Assembly: GCA_964655245.1 (NCBI GenBank)
Contig: CAZZLQ010000010.1
Coordinates: forward strand, 1-45,316
Source of the DNA: JBEIHI01 sp964655245
Lineage (GTDB): Bacteria; Bdellovibrionota; UBA2394
DNA length: 45,316 nt
Direction: 5' to 3'
The notes under the pieces were generated by a model. That model was not told where the DNA came from and made no database searches. It was given only the letters and a program-made list of their open reading frames with translations. The position numbers and the translations under genes were made by a program. This document shows positions 33,082 through 41,634 of this stretch, in pieces (positions within the stretch are counted from its first letter, which is position 1; each line of letters starts with the position of its first letter).

Positions 33082-34413
33082 TTATCCGTCGAGATTAAAT
33101 TTTTTATCTGAAGGCAGCAATTGAGGTGCCGGGCGTGCGAGTTTGTAACCTTGAACAAAATCCACATCAAAAGAGCGAACGACATCGAGCTCTTCTTGAG
33201 TTTCCACGCCTTCAGCGAGAATCTTAGCTCCAATTTTTCTGCCGATATCCACAACAGCACGCAGGAGTTCCTGCTTCACTGGATTTTTGTGAATGTCGCG
33301 AACAATCGAAAGGTCAACTTTCACATACTCGGGTCTCAAGTGAGCGATAGCTTCCAAGCTCCCGTAACCCGTACCGATATCATCAACCGCCAAGCCAAAT
33401 CCAAGATTCGAATAGTAGGCTTGTTCCCGCTGAAACAGGGCGTAGTTTTCAATGGCGAAACGCTCGGTAATCTCAAATACAATGTTCTGTCCGGAGAGCC
33501 CCGATTGACTGAGAAGCTCTTGCAGGGCATCGCCCTTAAACTCTGGATCATGCATCGTCGTTGGGAAGGTGTTTACGAAGAGCTTTTGGTGAGACGGTAA
33601 GCCTTTAGCGCTCAGGATCGCCTTGCGCCGGCAAAGACGATCTAGCTCAAATGACAAATTCGTTTTTTCAGCAATACCAAACAACATGAGTGGACTTTCC
33701 ATCGGAGAGCCCTTGGGCCCTCGAGTGAGAGCCTCATAAGCATAGATGCTGCCATCCTTGAGACTAACAATCGGTTGAAAATGTGTTTCGACCGCTTCAG
33801 ACATGATGATTTCTTTCAGCGATTCATTGATTTGAATCATGAAGCGATCCCCATTGAAATCAGCAACAGCTTTGGATTGCTCAATCAAACGATAGACCGT
33901 TCTCTCGGGGGAGAGGAGCGGGTTGTGAACGGCGTAAGAGTAGCCGACGTCAACTTTCAAAATCTTTTTCGTGTAAGGGAATGTGATCTGAAGAACACGC
34001 GCATTGAGAGCGTGAACAAATCGCTCAATCATGTGTTGTAAATTGTCCAACTTCAAAAAGTTTGAATACTCGGGTCGCTGTCCTGACAAGAAGAGTAGGA
34101 AAACTTCGTCTTGAAGGTGCCGAATCGTCAGAAGATCTTCAGAGCGAATGAGGTGCCCTTTCAGGTCCTGTATTGACTGGACGATTTCGCTCAGAATCTT
34201 GGAGTAAATTTGATGACCGTAGTCGTACTCTATTTTTCCGAGCTCCGAAGCATCAATGAATATTAATCCAAGAGCTTTTTGTGAGGAGAGCATCGAGCCC
34301 AGCTGGGGCATGTGATGAGCAAAAGCGTGAAGTCCCGTCGTCGAATCAAAATGAACCGACGCTTGGGAATCCTTCTCGGCTTGAATTGGAATTTTTGGCA
34401 GCTCTTTTTTCAA
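33082..34413 (-). CDS. c-di-GMP phosphodiesterase (EAL) with degenerate GGDEF domain
   Basis: 443 residues, TTG start with an in-frame stop just upstream. Residues about 20-195 form a GGDEF-like domain whose active loop is H-L-Q-D-E-V-F (99-105) in place of G-G-D-E-F, so it cannot make c-di-GMP; it may bind GTP and regulate. The EAL domain (about 200-430) has every catalytic residue: Glu227 (E-A-L), Asn281, Glu314, Asp344-Asp345, Lys365, Glu401, and Gln421, so it should be an active phosphodiesterase. No sensor or membrane region is attached. c-di-GMP signalling governs predation and motility in Bdellovibrio-type bacteria. Confidence 0.9.
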   Translation of the reverse strand: MKKELPKIPIQAEKDSQASVHFDSTTGLHAFAHHMPQLGSMLSSQKALGLIFIDASELGKIEYDYGHQIYSKILSEIVQSIQDLKGHLIRSEDLLTIRHLQDEVFLLFLSGQRPEYSNFLKLDNLQHMIERFVHALNARVLQITFPYTKKILKVDVGYSYAVHNPLLSPERTVYRLIEQSKAVADFNGDRFMIQINESLKEIIMSEAVETHFQPIVSLKDGSIYAYEALTRGPKGSPMESPLMLFGIAEKTNLSFELDRLCRRKAILSAKGLPSHQKLFVNTFPTTMHDPEFKGDALQELLSQSGLSGQNIVFEITERFAIENYALFQREQAYYSNLGFGLAVDDIGTGYGSLEAIAHLRPEYVKVDLSIVRDIHKNPVKQELLRAVVDIGRKIGAKILAEGVETQEELDVVRSFDVDFVQGYKLARPAPQLLPSDKKFNLDG

Positions 34414-34611
34414 TCAACACAATACGCATCTACAGACCAAACTAGACTCGTCATCTCTCTTCGGAGATTTCCGAGTCCATCAACAGCAGACGGCGCACCC
34501 CTCCCACGTCTTTGACCTCTCCATCATAACATGTGAAAGGCCAAACTCCCTTAGTCCTCAGTTTATGGAGTTGAAAAGGGAGGGTCAAACACGTTAGTCT
34601 TAAGAGGTGAG

Positions 34612-34634
34612 ATTTTCCGGAACGGAAAATTTTT
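34612..34634 (+). terminator. Hairpin with T-run just before the TolC-like gene
   Basis: ATTTTCCG (34612-34619) and CGGAAAAT (34623-34630), with a 3-nt GAA loop, are followed by TTTTT (34630-34634). The stem is perfect but has an AT-rich base. It lies 10 nt before the ATG at 34645, so it may be an attenuator, a leader terminator or a translation-control hairpin rather than the end of an upstream gene, because no plus-strand gene precedes it for 2.5 kb. Confidence 0.45.
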
Positions 34635-34644
34635 GAAGAAATTC

Positions 34645-36069
34645 ATGTATTTGGGGGGATTTCTGGGGATTCATTTTAAAAAACTCATCTGGGGATTTTC
34701 TTTTGTCGCTCTGCAAAATTTTACAGTGCAAGGCGCCAATGAAAATGATGCACAGCCCGCGGTACTGCCCAAGTATTCCCTCCTCGAATTGCTGAAGCGG
34801 GCTGAAGAGAATCTGCTTTTGAAACGAGAGGTGGATGCCTTCAAAAGAACGGCTCAGCTCAAAATCCAGGAAGTCGAGCGAGCTCGATGGCTGACATCGT
34901 TTGAGTCGCGGCTGGTGGGTGGAGTGGTGCCTGACGCATCCCTCGATGATCCCAACGATATCAATTCATTTCAATCTTACGATTTAGAGAACGACTTCTC
35001 ATTCAGTCGGTTGGGTGGGTTCGTCAATGTCAAGGTGGAGGCCATTCAGCCTCTCTATACATTTGGAAAAATTTCAAATTTGCAAGATGCCGCTCGCAAG
35101 GCCCCCATCTTGGCTGATTGGGAAGAAAAGAAGAAGCGAGCGGAGGCTCGTTTCATAGTCAAGAGAGCCTACTACACTCGGCTCTTGTCGGCAGAGTCGG
35201 TGAGTATCTTGAATGAAGTGCGCCGAAAGCTCCAAGAGGCGGCGGACAAAGTTGAAGAGTTGCTGATTAAGGATTCCGACAATGTGTCTGAAACAGATCG
35301 ATTAAAGATTAAAGTGTTTCAAGCTGACGTTCAGAATCGGTTGCTTGATGCTGAGAGGGGACTCAAGGTGTCGACCTCTGTTTTGAGCGAGCTGTGTGGA
35401 ATTTCCTCGGACTGGGAGCCGGCTGATCCGCGGTTGGAGGCCGAGCAGATTGAGGGGCTTCGCCGGGAGGATGTGATTAGTGCAGCACTTCGAGGAAGAC
35501 CTGATTTGCAGCAAATCCAAACGCTGGTTGAGATTAAACAAAATGAAGTAAATGTGGCTCGATCTCAGTTGTTCCCAACGATTTTTGCCGCTGGCCAGGT
35601 TGAGTTTGCCTATGCACCGGGTCGGGAAGATATCAAGAACCCTTATTTAGTGGATGACTTCAATAAATATAATTTAGGTGTGGTCTTGGGTATGAAGCAG
35701 GATCTTGGCATCTGGCGAGCCTGGAACAAAATGGATCAGCTTCGGGCAGAAGTAGAGCGGCTCAGAGCCCAAAGAGACCAGCTGAGCGTTAAAGTTCGGC
35801 TGGATTCAGAGAAAGCGTATGAGGAGGCCTTTTCCGCCTTTCAAGGCATCCGAGTGAACGAGGACGGCTTTAGGGCTGCTCGCAGTTGGCTTACCTCCAC
35901 GGGATTGGCTTTTAACCTGGGAACGGCTGAAACAAAGGATGTCTTGGAGTCTTTTGCTGCCTATTTCAAAGCCCGTGCAGACCTTTTAAAGAGCCTTTAT
36001 AGCGTGAATATCGCCCTTTCGGAGCTTTCCTCAACAGCGGGCATTGAAGTTGTTGAGCGACTCAAGTAG
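34645..36069 (+). CDS. TolC-family outer-membrane efflux protein
   Basis: 474 residues from the ATG at 34645 (a TTG at 34633 would give 478). Signal peptide of about 30 residues ending near V-Q-G-A. Two halves of long amphipathic helices, heptad-rich, surround two short beta stretches, with the conserved 'A-I-Q-P-L-Y-T-F-G-K-I' (end of the first beta hairpin) near 130 and the second-half counterpart V-L-G-M-K-Q-D-L-G near 350. TolC trimers form a channel through the outer membrane for type I secretion or efflux. No inner-membrane transporter or adaptor is nearby, so its partner is unknown. Confidence 0.92.
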   Translation: MYLGGFLGIHFKKLIWGFSFVALQNFTVQGANENDAQPAVLPKYSLLELLKRAEENLLLKREVDAFKRTAQLKIQEVERARWLTSFESRLVGGVVPDASLDDPNDINSFQSYDLENDFSFSRLGGFVNVKVEAIQPLYTFGKISNLQDAARKAPILADWEEKKKRAEARFIVKRAYYTRLLSAESVSILNEVRRKLQEAADKVEELLIKDSDNVSETDRLKIKVFQADVQNRLLDAERGLKVSTSVLSELCGISSDWEPADPRLEAEQIEGLRREDVISAALRGRPDLQQIQTLVEIKQNEVNVARSQLFPTIFAAGQVEFAYAPGREDIKNPYLVDDFNKYNLGVVLGMKQDLGIWRAWNKMDQLRAEVERLRAQRDQLSVKVRLDSEKAYEEAFSAFQGIRVNEDGFRAARSWLTSTGLAFNLGTAETKDVLESFAAYFKARADLLKSLYSVNIALSELSSTAGIEVVERLK

Positions 36070-36093
36070 GTAATGCACCGGTTTGTAAAATCC

Positions 36094-36118
36094 GTCTAAG
36101 AATTTTGAGTTTTTAGAC
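36094..36118 (+). promoter_or_regulatory. Inverted repeat upstream of ino1
   Basis: GTCTAAGAA (36094-36102) and TTTTTAGAC (36110-36118) can form a 9-bp RNA stem with one G-U pair and a 7-nt loop, ending 24 nt before the ino1 ATG. No T-tract follows (CCTCAC), so regulation of ino1 (operator or leader hairpin) is likelier than termination of the TolC-like gene. Confidence 0.4.
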
Positions 36119-36141
36119 CTCACTGATAAAAAGGAAAGTCT

Positions 36142-37245
36142 ATGAAAAAAATCCGCCTAGCTATTGTGGGCGTAGGAAACTGCGCCAGTTCACTTGTTCA
36201 AGGAATTGAATATTACCGTCGCGCGAAATCTGATGTGAAGGAAACTCACATTGGTTTGATGCACTACAATTTGGCCGGCTACTTGCCTGAGTCGATTGAA
36301 GTTGTCGCGGCCTTTGATGTTGATAAGCGCAAAGTTGGTTTGACTCTTGATAAAGCCATCTATGCTCAACCTAACTGCACCAAGCAGATTGTGTCAGAGA
36401 TTCCCAAGTCAGACGTCATTGTCCAAATGGGCAATGTGTTGGACGGCGTTTCTCCTCACATGGCTGAGCATCCTGAGCATCGCTCATTCCGAGTGGCTTC
36501 TGAGAAGCCCGTCGACGTCGTCGCGGCTTTGAAGGCGGCTCAAGTGGATGTTGTGATTTGTTATTTGCCTGTTGGTTCGGAGAAAGCAGTGCAGTTTTAC
36601 GCTCAAGCGGCAATCGATGCTAAAGTTGGTTTCGTCAATTGCATGCCCGTTTTCATTGCTTCAAATCCTGAGTGGGCCAAGAAATTTAAAGATGCTGGAA
36701 TTCCTATTGTTGGGGATGACATCAAGAGCCAAGTGGGTGCCACCATTGTGCACCGAGTTCTGACCAAGTTGTTTGAGGATCGTGGTGTTAATCTCGATGC
36801 CACCTACCAGCTCAATACCGGTGGAAACACGGATTTCTTGAATATGCTCAACCAAGAGCGATTGAAATCGAAAAAGATTTCAAAGACTGAAGCCGTTCAA
36901 AGCCAGATGGCTATTCCATTGGACGCGGACAATATTCACATTGGTCCTTCGGATTACGTACCTTTCTTGAAAGACAACAAAGTTTGCTTCTTGAGAATGG
37001 AAGGAACTGGTTTCGGTGGAATTCCGCTGCATTTGGAAATGAGACTCTCAGTGGAAGACTCTCCAAACTCAGCGGGCGTTGCCATTGATGCTATTCGATG
37101 TGCGAAGCTCGCTTTGGATCGAAAAGTTTCAGGTCCCTTGACCTCTATTTCTTCGTACACGATGAAGCATCCTCCGATTCAGTTCTCGGATTCTCAAGCT
37201 CATATCCATGTCGAGGATTTCATTGCTGGAAAGATTGAAGCCTAA
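36142..37245 (+). CDS. ino1: Inositol-1-phosphate synthase (L-myo-inositol-1-phosphate synthase)
   Basis: 367 residues, AAAGG-type ribosome site. The NAD-binding start I-V-G-V-G-N-C-A-S-S and the family signatures G-D-D-I-K-S-Q-V-G-A-T and L-N-T-G-G-N-T-D-F-L-N-M, plus the P-S-D-Y-V-P-F-L-K-D region, identify the MIPS family of the actinobacterial/delta type. It isomerises glucose 6-phosphate to inositol 1-phosphate with NAD+. The stop lies inside the next gene, a CDP-alcohol phosphatidyltransferase, so together they should make phosphatidylinositol (phosphate). Confidence 0.95.
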   Translation: MKKIRLAIVGVGNCASSLVQGIEYYRRAKSDVKETHIGLMHYNLAGYLPESIEVVAAFDVDKRKVGLTLDKAIYAQPNCTKQIVSEIPKSDVIVQMGNVLDGVSPHMAEHPEHRSFRVASEKPVDVVAALKAAQVDVVICYLPVGSEKAVQFYAQAAIDAKVGFVNCMPVFIASNPEWAKKFKDAGIPIVGDDIKSQVGATIVHRVLTKLFEDRGVNLDATYQLNTGGNTDFLNMLNQERLKSKKISKTEAVQSQMAIPLDADNIHIGPSDYVPFLKDNKVCFLRMEGTGFGGIPLHLEMRLSVEDSPNSAGVAIDAIRCAKLALDRKVSGPLTSISSYTMKHPPIQFSDSQAHIHVEDFIAGKIEA

Positions 37246-37966
37246 TCAGACGTCCGCTGCGATTGACGCAGCGGACTCTTCTGTTGTTGCCGGAAAGCTA
37301 AAAGGGTCCAAGTTTCTTTCGGCTGCGGCCAAGGAGATTTGGGTTCTTGAGATTATGAGGCCTATCGAAGACCTCTTTATCCGTGCTCGTATTCACCCCA
37401 ATACGATTTCTATTCTTGGTTTTGTTTTGACTCTTATTGCTGCTGTTTTGCTGGCAACGAACCATCTCATTTTGGGTGGATGGATGATTGTTCTTTCGGG
37501 GTGTTGTGATTTTCTCGATGGCCGTGTGGCTCGTCGGATGAATCTAACGTCATCAGCCGGAGCTTTCTTTGATTCGGTTCTCGATCGATACATGGATTTT
37601 GCGGGATTGATTGCTCTTGGAATCTTGTTTCGGGATCAGCCCTGGATCTTGGCTTTAGTTTATCTTGCGATTCTTGGATCTACGGCAACTCCCTATATCC
37701 GAGCGAAGTCTGAAGCTTTGGGGATTGAGGGGGCGGGCGGAGAAATGCAACGACCGGAGCGAGTTGTTTTGATTGGGGCAACAGCAACTTTGTCAGGATA
37801 TTTTCAGACTCTAACCTATCCCTTTGTCTCAGCAGGAGAAGAGTTGCCACCTTATTTTTTGATCGTGGGACTTGCTTTAGTGGCTTTAAACTCAAATAAA
37901 ACCGCTCTTCAGCGCTTCTATTTTACTTTTCGTGAGTTGAAGAATCGCGATCGATCCGCATCTTAG
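37208..37966 (+). CDS. CDP-alcohol phosphatidyltransferase, probable phosphatidylinositol (phosphate) synthase
   Basis: 252 residues from the ATG at 37208, inside the last 38 nt of ino1 (TTG at 37235 preceded by GGAAAG is an alternative). The CDP-alcohol motif is complete: Asp101, Asp104-Gly105, Ala108-Arg109, Gly118, Asp122 and Asp126. About six membrane segments surround it. The family uses CDP-diacylglycerol and an alcohol; its position after ino1 points to inositol 1-phosphate as acceptor, giving phosphatidylinositol phosphate, as in mycobacteria and archaea. That substrate is inferred from context; PgsA-type glycerol phosphate use is possible. The first 40 residues are an unusual cytosolic extension. 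Confidence 0.85.
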   Translation: MSRISLLERLKPNQTSAAIDAADSSVVAGKLKGSKFLSAAAKEIWVLEIMRPIEDLFIRARIHPNTISILGFVLTLIAAVLLATNHLILGGWMIVLSGCCDFLDGRVARRMNLTSSAGAFFDSVLDRYMDFAGLIALGILFRDQPWILALVYLAILGSTATPYIRAKSEALGIEGAGGEMQRPERVVLIGATATLSGYFQTLTYPFVSAGEELPPYFLIVGLALVALNSNKTALQRFYFTFRELKNRDRSAS

Positions 37967-38023
37967 ATTCTCCATATTTCAATTCGCTCCACAACTTTGA
38001 GCGAGCTTGCTAAGCTTTCGTGC

Positions 38024-38746
38024 ATGATACTTTCTTTGATTCTATCTTTAGTAGTTCAAGCGACGCCTGATTCAAGCTCAATGGTTTTTAAGCCGGGCAA
38101 TTCCAAAGCTTCCTCCGTGGCCGGCTCAAAGATTCTTTGGACGGAGTATGTGGTTTCTGAAGGATCGGCAACCGATTCAATCATCAAGTCGGTGATCAAG
38201 TTGGAAGCGATTGTCGATCAGCTAAAGAGCAAGAAGGGGGCGGCCAAGAAGCCCTTAGAGGATCAAATGCGAGGAGTGGTTTCAGCAGTCTTGGACCTCC
38301 AGACTCTCGGTCAGGGGGCGATGGTGACTCATTGGAACGAGCTGGGTAAAACCCCCAAGCTCAAGAAAATGCGGGATCAGTATATGTCACTGTTTCAACA
38401 GTTGATTGAAGAAAACTATATGGAGCAGGCCCGTAAGTATATTGGTGGAAACTATCAAATCACTTTTACCTCCGAAGAGACGCAGTCTAAGAAGCCAATG
38501 GTCAAAGCCAAGATCAAAAAGACCGATGTCGATGTTCTGGTTGAGTTTGACGTCTTGAAACAAAAAAATGGCTGGAAGGTTCAGGATATCAAGCTGGATA
38601 CAACCTCATTGGAAGCGACGTATCGCAGTAGCTTCAATCGATTGATTAAGAAAAAGGGAGGTCTAAATGTTGGCTTTCCGGAGCTGATCAAGTCGATGGA
38701 GAAGCGACTTGCTGAACTTCGATCAGGAAGGTCACAGTCCTTATGA
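38024..38746 (+). CDS. mlaC: MlaC/Ttg2D-like phospholipid-carrier protein
   Basis: 240 residues from the ATG at 38024; a TTG at 37997 would give 249. Hydrophobic signal stretch at the start, ending near V-V-Q-A. Features of the Tol-tolerance Ttg2/MlaC family: 'V-L-D-L-Q-T-L-G-Q-G-A-M-V-T-H-W' near 85, 'L-F-Q-Q-L-I-E-E-N-Y' near 125, and 'N-G-W-K-V-Q-D-I-K-L' near 180. MlaC shuttles phospholipids between membranes. No mlaD, mlaE or mlaF is adjacent. The stop overlaps the transglutaminase-like gene (ATGA). Confidence 0.78.
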   Translation: MILSLILSLVVQATPDSSSMVFKPGNSKASSVAGSKILWTEYVVSEGSATDSIIKSVIKLEAIVDQLKSKKGAAKKPLEDQMRGVVSAVLDLQTLGQGAMVTHWNELGKTPKLKKMRDQYMSLFQQLIEENYMEQARKYIGGNYQITFTSEETQSKKPMVKAKIKKTDVDVLVEFDVLKQKNGWKVQDIKLDTTSLEATYRSSFNRLIKKKGGLNVGFPELIKSMEKRLAELRSGRSQSL

Positions 38747-40161
38747 TTCAGCTTTCTTTGGGACTCTTTTCTTTTGTTTTGTTGACTAGCGCTAGCTTCG
38801 CTCAGGGTACCGTGCCGCCATTTTTGAAGTCCTTTCCTGAGAAGGCTTTCCATAAATTGACTTCGGGTGGTCAAACGGTCGGAAAAGTGGAGTTTTCCTG
38901 GAAGGCTGTAGGAGATCGGCTTGAGTTTCAAGAGAGTTCCACCATGCGTCTCACTCTGTTCAAAAAAAACCAGGAGATTGCGACTCAATTGAGTGTTCGT
39001 ACAAACTCTCAGCTCGAGATTCAGAGTTTGGAGTTCAAAATGAAGAGTGATGAAGCTCGCATCGAAATGAAAGGCGAGCGCATCATGGACCGGCTTCGAA
39101 TGACGATTCTTCAGGCGGGTTCCACTCAGACGAAAGAGATTCCGTTGATGGAGCCAGCGTTAATGAGTGCGACGATTCGTCCTTATGTTCTGATGAAGGG
39201 ACTTTCCAAGACCCCTCGGACCTATTCAGCGTCTTTGGTCGAACCTTCTGCATTAACCACGATTCCGCTTGAAATGTCTCTCAAGCCCGGCTCGGCTGAG
39301 ACCTGGACTCTGCGTGTCAGCTACTTGTCTCAGTCTTTAACTAGTCAGATTTCGAAAAACGGAGGTCTTATCTCGGAGAATTCCGATTTGGCGGGGATGC
39401 CTTTGGAGGCTCGACCTATCACTGCTGATGAGTACTCCAAGTTGCTCATTCAAGGAACAAAGCGAGATCTCGTCGAGATTGCGAAGGTGGGATTCCCGAG
39501 TATTCCCAATGCAAAATCTTTGGACCGATTGAAGGTGCGAATCTCGGGCATTGATTTGACTTCATTCAAGCTGAATCGTCATCGCCAGAGTCTGGCGGGT
39601 GATCGGCTGACGATTCAAATCGAAAAGGGGAAGGTTCAAGGACTCAATGCCCAGTCGTTAGCTGGTCAGAAGGATTTCGAGCGCTATCTTCAAGGCGACT
39701 CTGCAGTGCCGGTACATGCCGCGCCGATTCAGCGAAAGGCTCGAGAGATCATTGGTAGTGAAAGTGATCTATGGAAGCGAGCCCTGCTGATTCAGCAGTA
39801 CGTTTATGAGAATGTTCAAAAGGTTCCCACAGTTTCTGTGCCGAATGGTTTAGAGGTCCTCAAGACCATGCGAGGCGATTGTAACGAGCATGCTGTTTTG
39901 TTTACCTCCTTGGCTCGAGCTGCAGGAGTGCCGACTCGCATTTTGGTCGGACTTGTCTATGGCGATCAATTTTATGGCGAGCCAGGCTTTTATTATCATG
40001 CGTGGGTGGAAGTTTATACGGGCAAAGAGTGGATCGCGTTGGATCCCACCTGGAATCAGGTCCCGGCAGATGCAACTCATATTGCCTTTGTTGAGGGGGG
40101 TCTTGATCAACAAGTTCAAGTAACGGCCCTGATGGGAAAGATTCGTTTGAGTCCTCTCTAA
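38743..40161 (+). CDS. Exported transglutaminase-like protein
   Basis: 472 residues with a signal peptide (about 20, S-F-A-Q). The last 150 residues are a transglutaminase core with the triad Cys380 (R-G-D-C-N-E-H-A), His419 (Y-Y-H-A-W-V-E-V) and Asp434 (A-L-D-P-T-W). The first 300 residues are beta-rich and unidentified. Bacterial members usually act as proteases or as accessory proteins for the cell envelope, and cross-linking is uncommon. It is coupled to the MlaC-like gene, which hints at a joint envelope role, an inference. radA starts 22 bp later. Confidence 0.88.
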   Translation: MIQLSLGLFSFVLLTSASFAQGTVPPFLKSFPEKAFHKLTSGGQTVGKVEFSWKAVGDRLEFQESSTMRLTLFKKNQEIATQLSVRTNSQLEIQSLEFKMKSDEARIEMKGERIMDRLRMTILQAGSTQTKEIPLMEPALMSATIRPYVLMKGLSKTPRTYSASLVEPSALTTIPLEMSLKPGSAETWTLRVSYLSQSLTSQISKNGGLISENSDLAGMPLEARPITADEYSKLLIQGTKRDLVEIAKVGFPSIPNAKSLDRLKVRISGIDLTSFKLNRHRQSLAGDRLTIQIEKGKVQGLNAQSLAGQKDFERYLQGDSAVPVHAAPIQRKAREIIGSESDLWKRALLIQQYVYENVQKVPTVSVPNGLEVLKTMRGDCNEHAVLFTSLARAAGVPTRILVGLVYGDQFYGEPGFYYHAWVEVYTGKEWIALDPTWNQVPADATHIAFVEGGLDQQVQVTALMGKIRLSPL

Positions 40162-40183
40162 GTTTCAGGCAAAAGGGCCGAGC

Positions 40184-41563
40184 GTGGCAAAATCAAAGGA
40201 TCTAGTTTATCGATGCACATCTTGTGGCGCATCTTATGCCAAGTGGATGGGGCGCTGTCTGGGTTGCAGCGCATACAATACTGTTGAGCAAGATCAAACA
40301 GCGTCCTCTGTAGGTTCTCGAAATTTTCAGATTCGTGCGCGATTAGTGAAGGACCTCCTTCCTGAATCGGATGAGCCTCGAGTTTCGCTTGGAATTGATT
40401 TTTTGGATCGTATTTTAAGCGGTGGTCTGCCCGCTGGGACGGCTGTGTTTTTGGCGGGTGAGCCGGGTATCGGAAAGAGTACACTGTTGTTTCAGCTGCT
40501 CACTCAGATGAAGCGGCTCTGTTTGTATGTTTCGTCGGAGGAATCAACCCCTCAGCTGTCACGAAGATTCAGGGGATTGCGGGCTCAGCCATCGGATAAG
40601 ATGTATCTCCTGTCGTCTCAAAATTTAGGTGAGATCTTGGAGCAAATGACAGCACTGAAGCCTGAGATCATGGTTTTGGACTCGATCCAAATGGTGATGG
40701 CAGATGAAGGAAAAGTGAAGGGGGGAGTGGCCTCTCTTCGAGAGATTTCCGAGCAGCTTGTGAGCCTTGCTAAGCAATTGGGGATCACTCTGTTTATCGT
40801 TGGTCATGTGAATAAAGATGGAGAGATCGCAGGCCCAAAAACTCTTGAGCATCTCGTTGATACTGTTGTGACTTTTACAATGGCTGAGGATTCGAGGCAT
40901 CGGATACTTCAGACGCAGAAGAATCGATACGGCCCATCAGGTGAGTTGGTCTTGCTCGAAATCTCTGAAGCGGGTCTTAAGGAGGTTCCGTCGGCGGATT
41001 CATTTTGGACTCAGAATCATGTCTCTGATGTCTTTGGCTGTGCGATTGCGCCGGTGCATGTGGGCTCCCGAATCATGAACGTGGAGTTGCAAGCATTGGT
41101 TGTTCAATCCTACTTTCCATCTCCGAGGAGAAGCGCCACTGGATTTGAGCACAATCGGTTGTTCTTGTTGCTCGCTGTTTTGGAAAAGCATTTGCGAATT
41201 CCTTTTTCCAAAATGGACGTTTACCTCAACGTGGTCGGCGGCTTGAGAATTACGGACCCCGGAGCTGATTTAGCGGCTGCTGCTGCGTTGATATCGGCTT
41301 ACTACGAGAAGCCACTCTTGAAGGCGGGAATCTATGTGGGTGAGATCGGATTGACAGGTGAGTTGCGCCCTCCCTCGATGTACCCTGAGCGACTGAAGTA
41401 TGCTCAACAGGCCAAGGTTCAAGCGGTGATAGGCCCCAAGGTAGAGGGTCGAACCAAGGCTCCCGAGTTCAGTTGTTTGAAGGTCTCCCCCTCGCTGAGG
41501 GACGCCTTTCGACCCGCTTTAGAGGGTGAAAAATTGTCCTCAGCCTCGCATTCTATGGTTTAA
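40184..41563 (+). CDS. radA: DNA repair protein RadA
   Basis: 459 residues, GTG start. Zinc finger C11-T-S-C14 and C25-L-G-C28, RecA-like core with Walker A G-E-P-G-I-G-K98-S, the RadA-specific K-N-R-Y-G motif near 240 and a C-terminal Lon-like domain (G-G-L-R-I-T-D-P-G-A-D-L-A region). RadA promotes branch migration during recombination repair. Full length for the family. Confidence 0.97.
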   Translation: MAKSKDLVYRCTSCGASYAKWMGRCLGCSAYNTVEQDQTASSVGSRNFQIRARLVKDLLPESDEPRVSLGIDFLDRILSGGLPAGTAVFLAGEPGIGKSTLLFQLLTQMKRLCLYVSSEESTPQLSRRFRGLRAQPSDKMYLLSSQNLGEILEQMTALKPEIMVLDSIQMVMADEGKVKGGVASLREISEQLVSLAKQLGITLFIVGHVNKDGEIAGPKTLEHLVDTVVTFTMAEDSRHRILQTQKNRYGPSGELVLLEISEAGLKEVPSADSFWTQNHVSDVFGCAIAPVHVGSRIMNVELQALVVQSYFPSPRRSATGFEHNRLFLLLAVLEKHLRIPFSKMDVYLNVVGGLRITDPGADLAAAAALISAYYEKPLLKAGIYVGEIGLTGELRPPSMYPERLKYAQQAKVQAVIGPKVEGRTKAPEFSCLKVSPSLRDAFRPALEGEKLSSASHSMV

Positions 41564-41634
41564 ACCTCGTTTTTTGGGGGTCCTGAGGGCTTTCCTGTTT
41601 GGCACCACCCGTGCAAAAGAAGGCTTATCGACGG

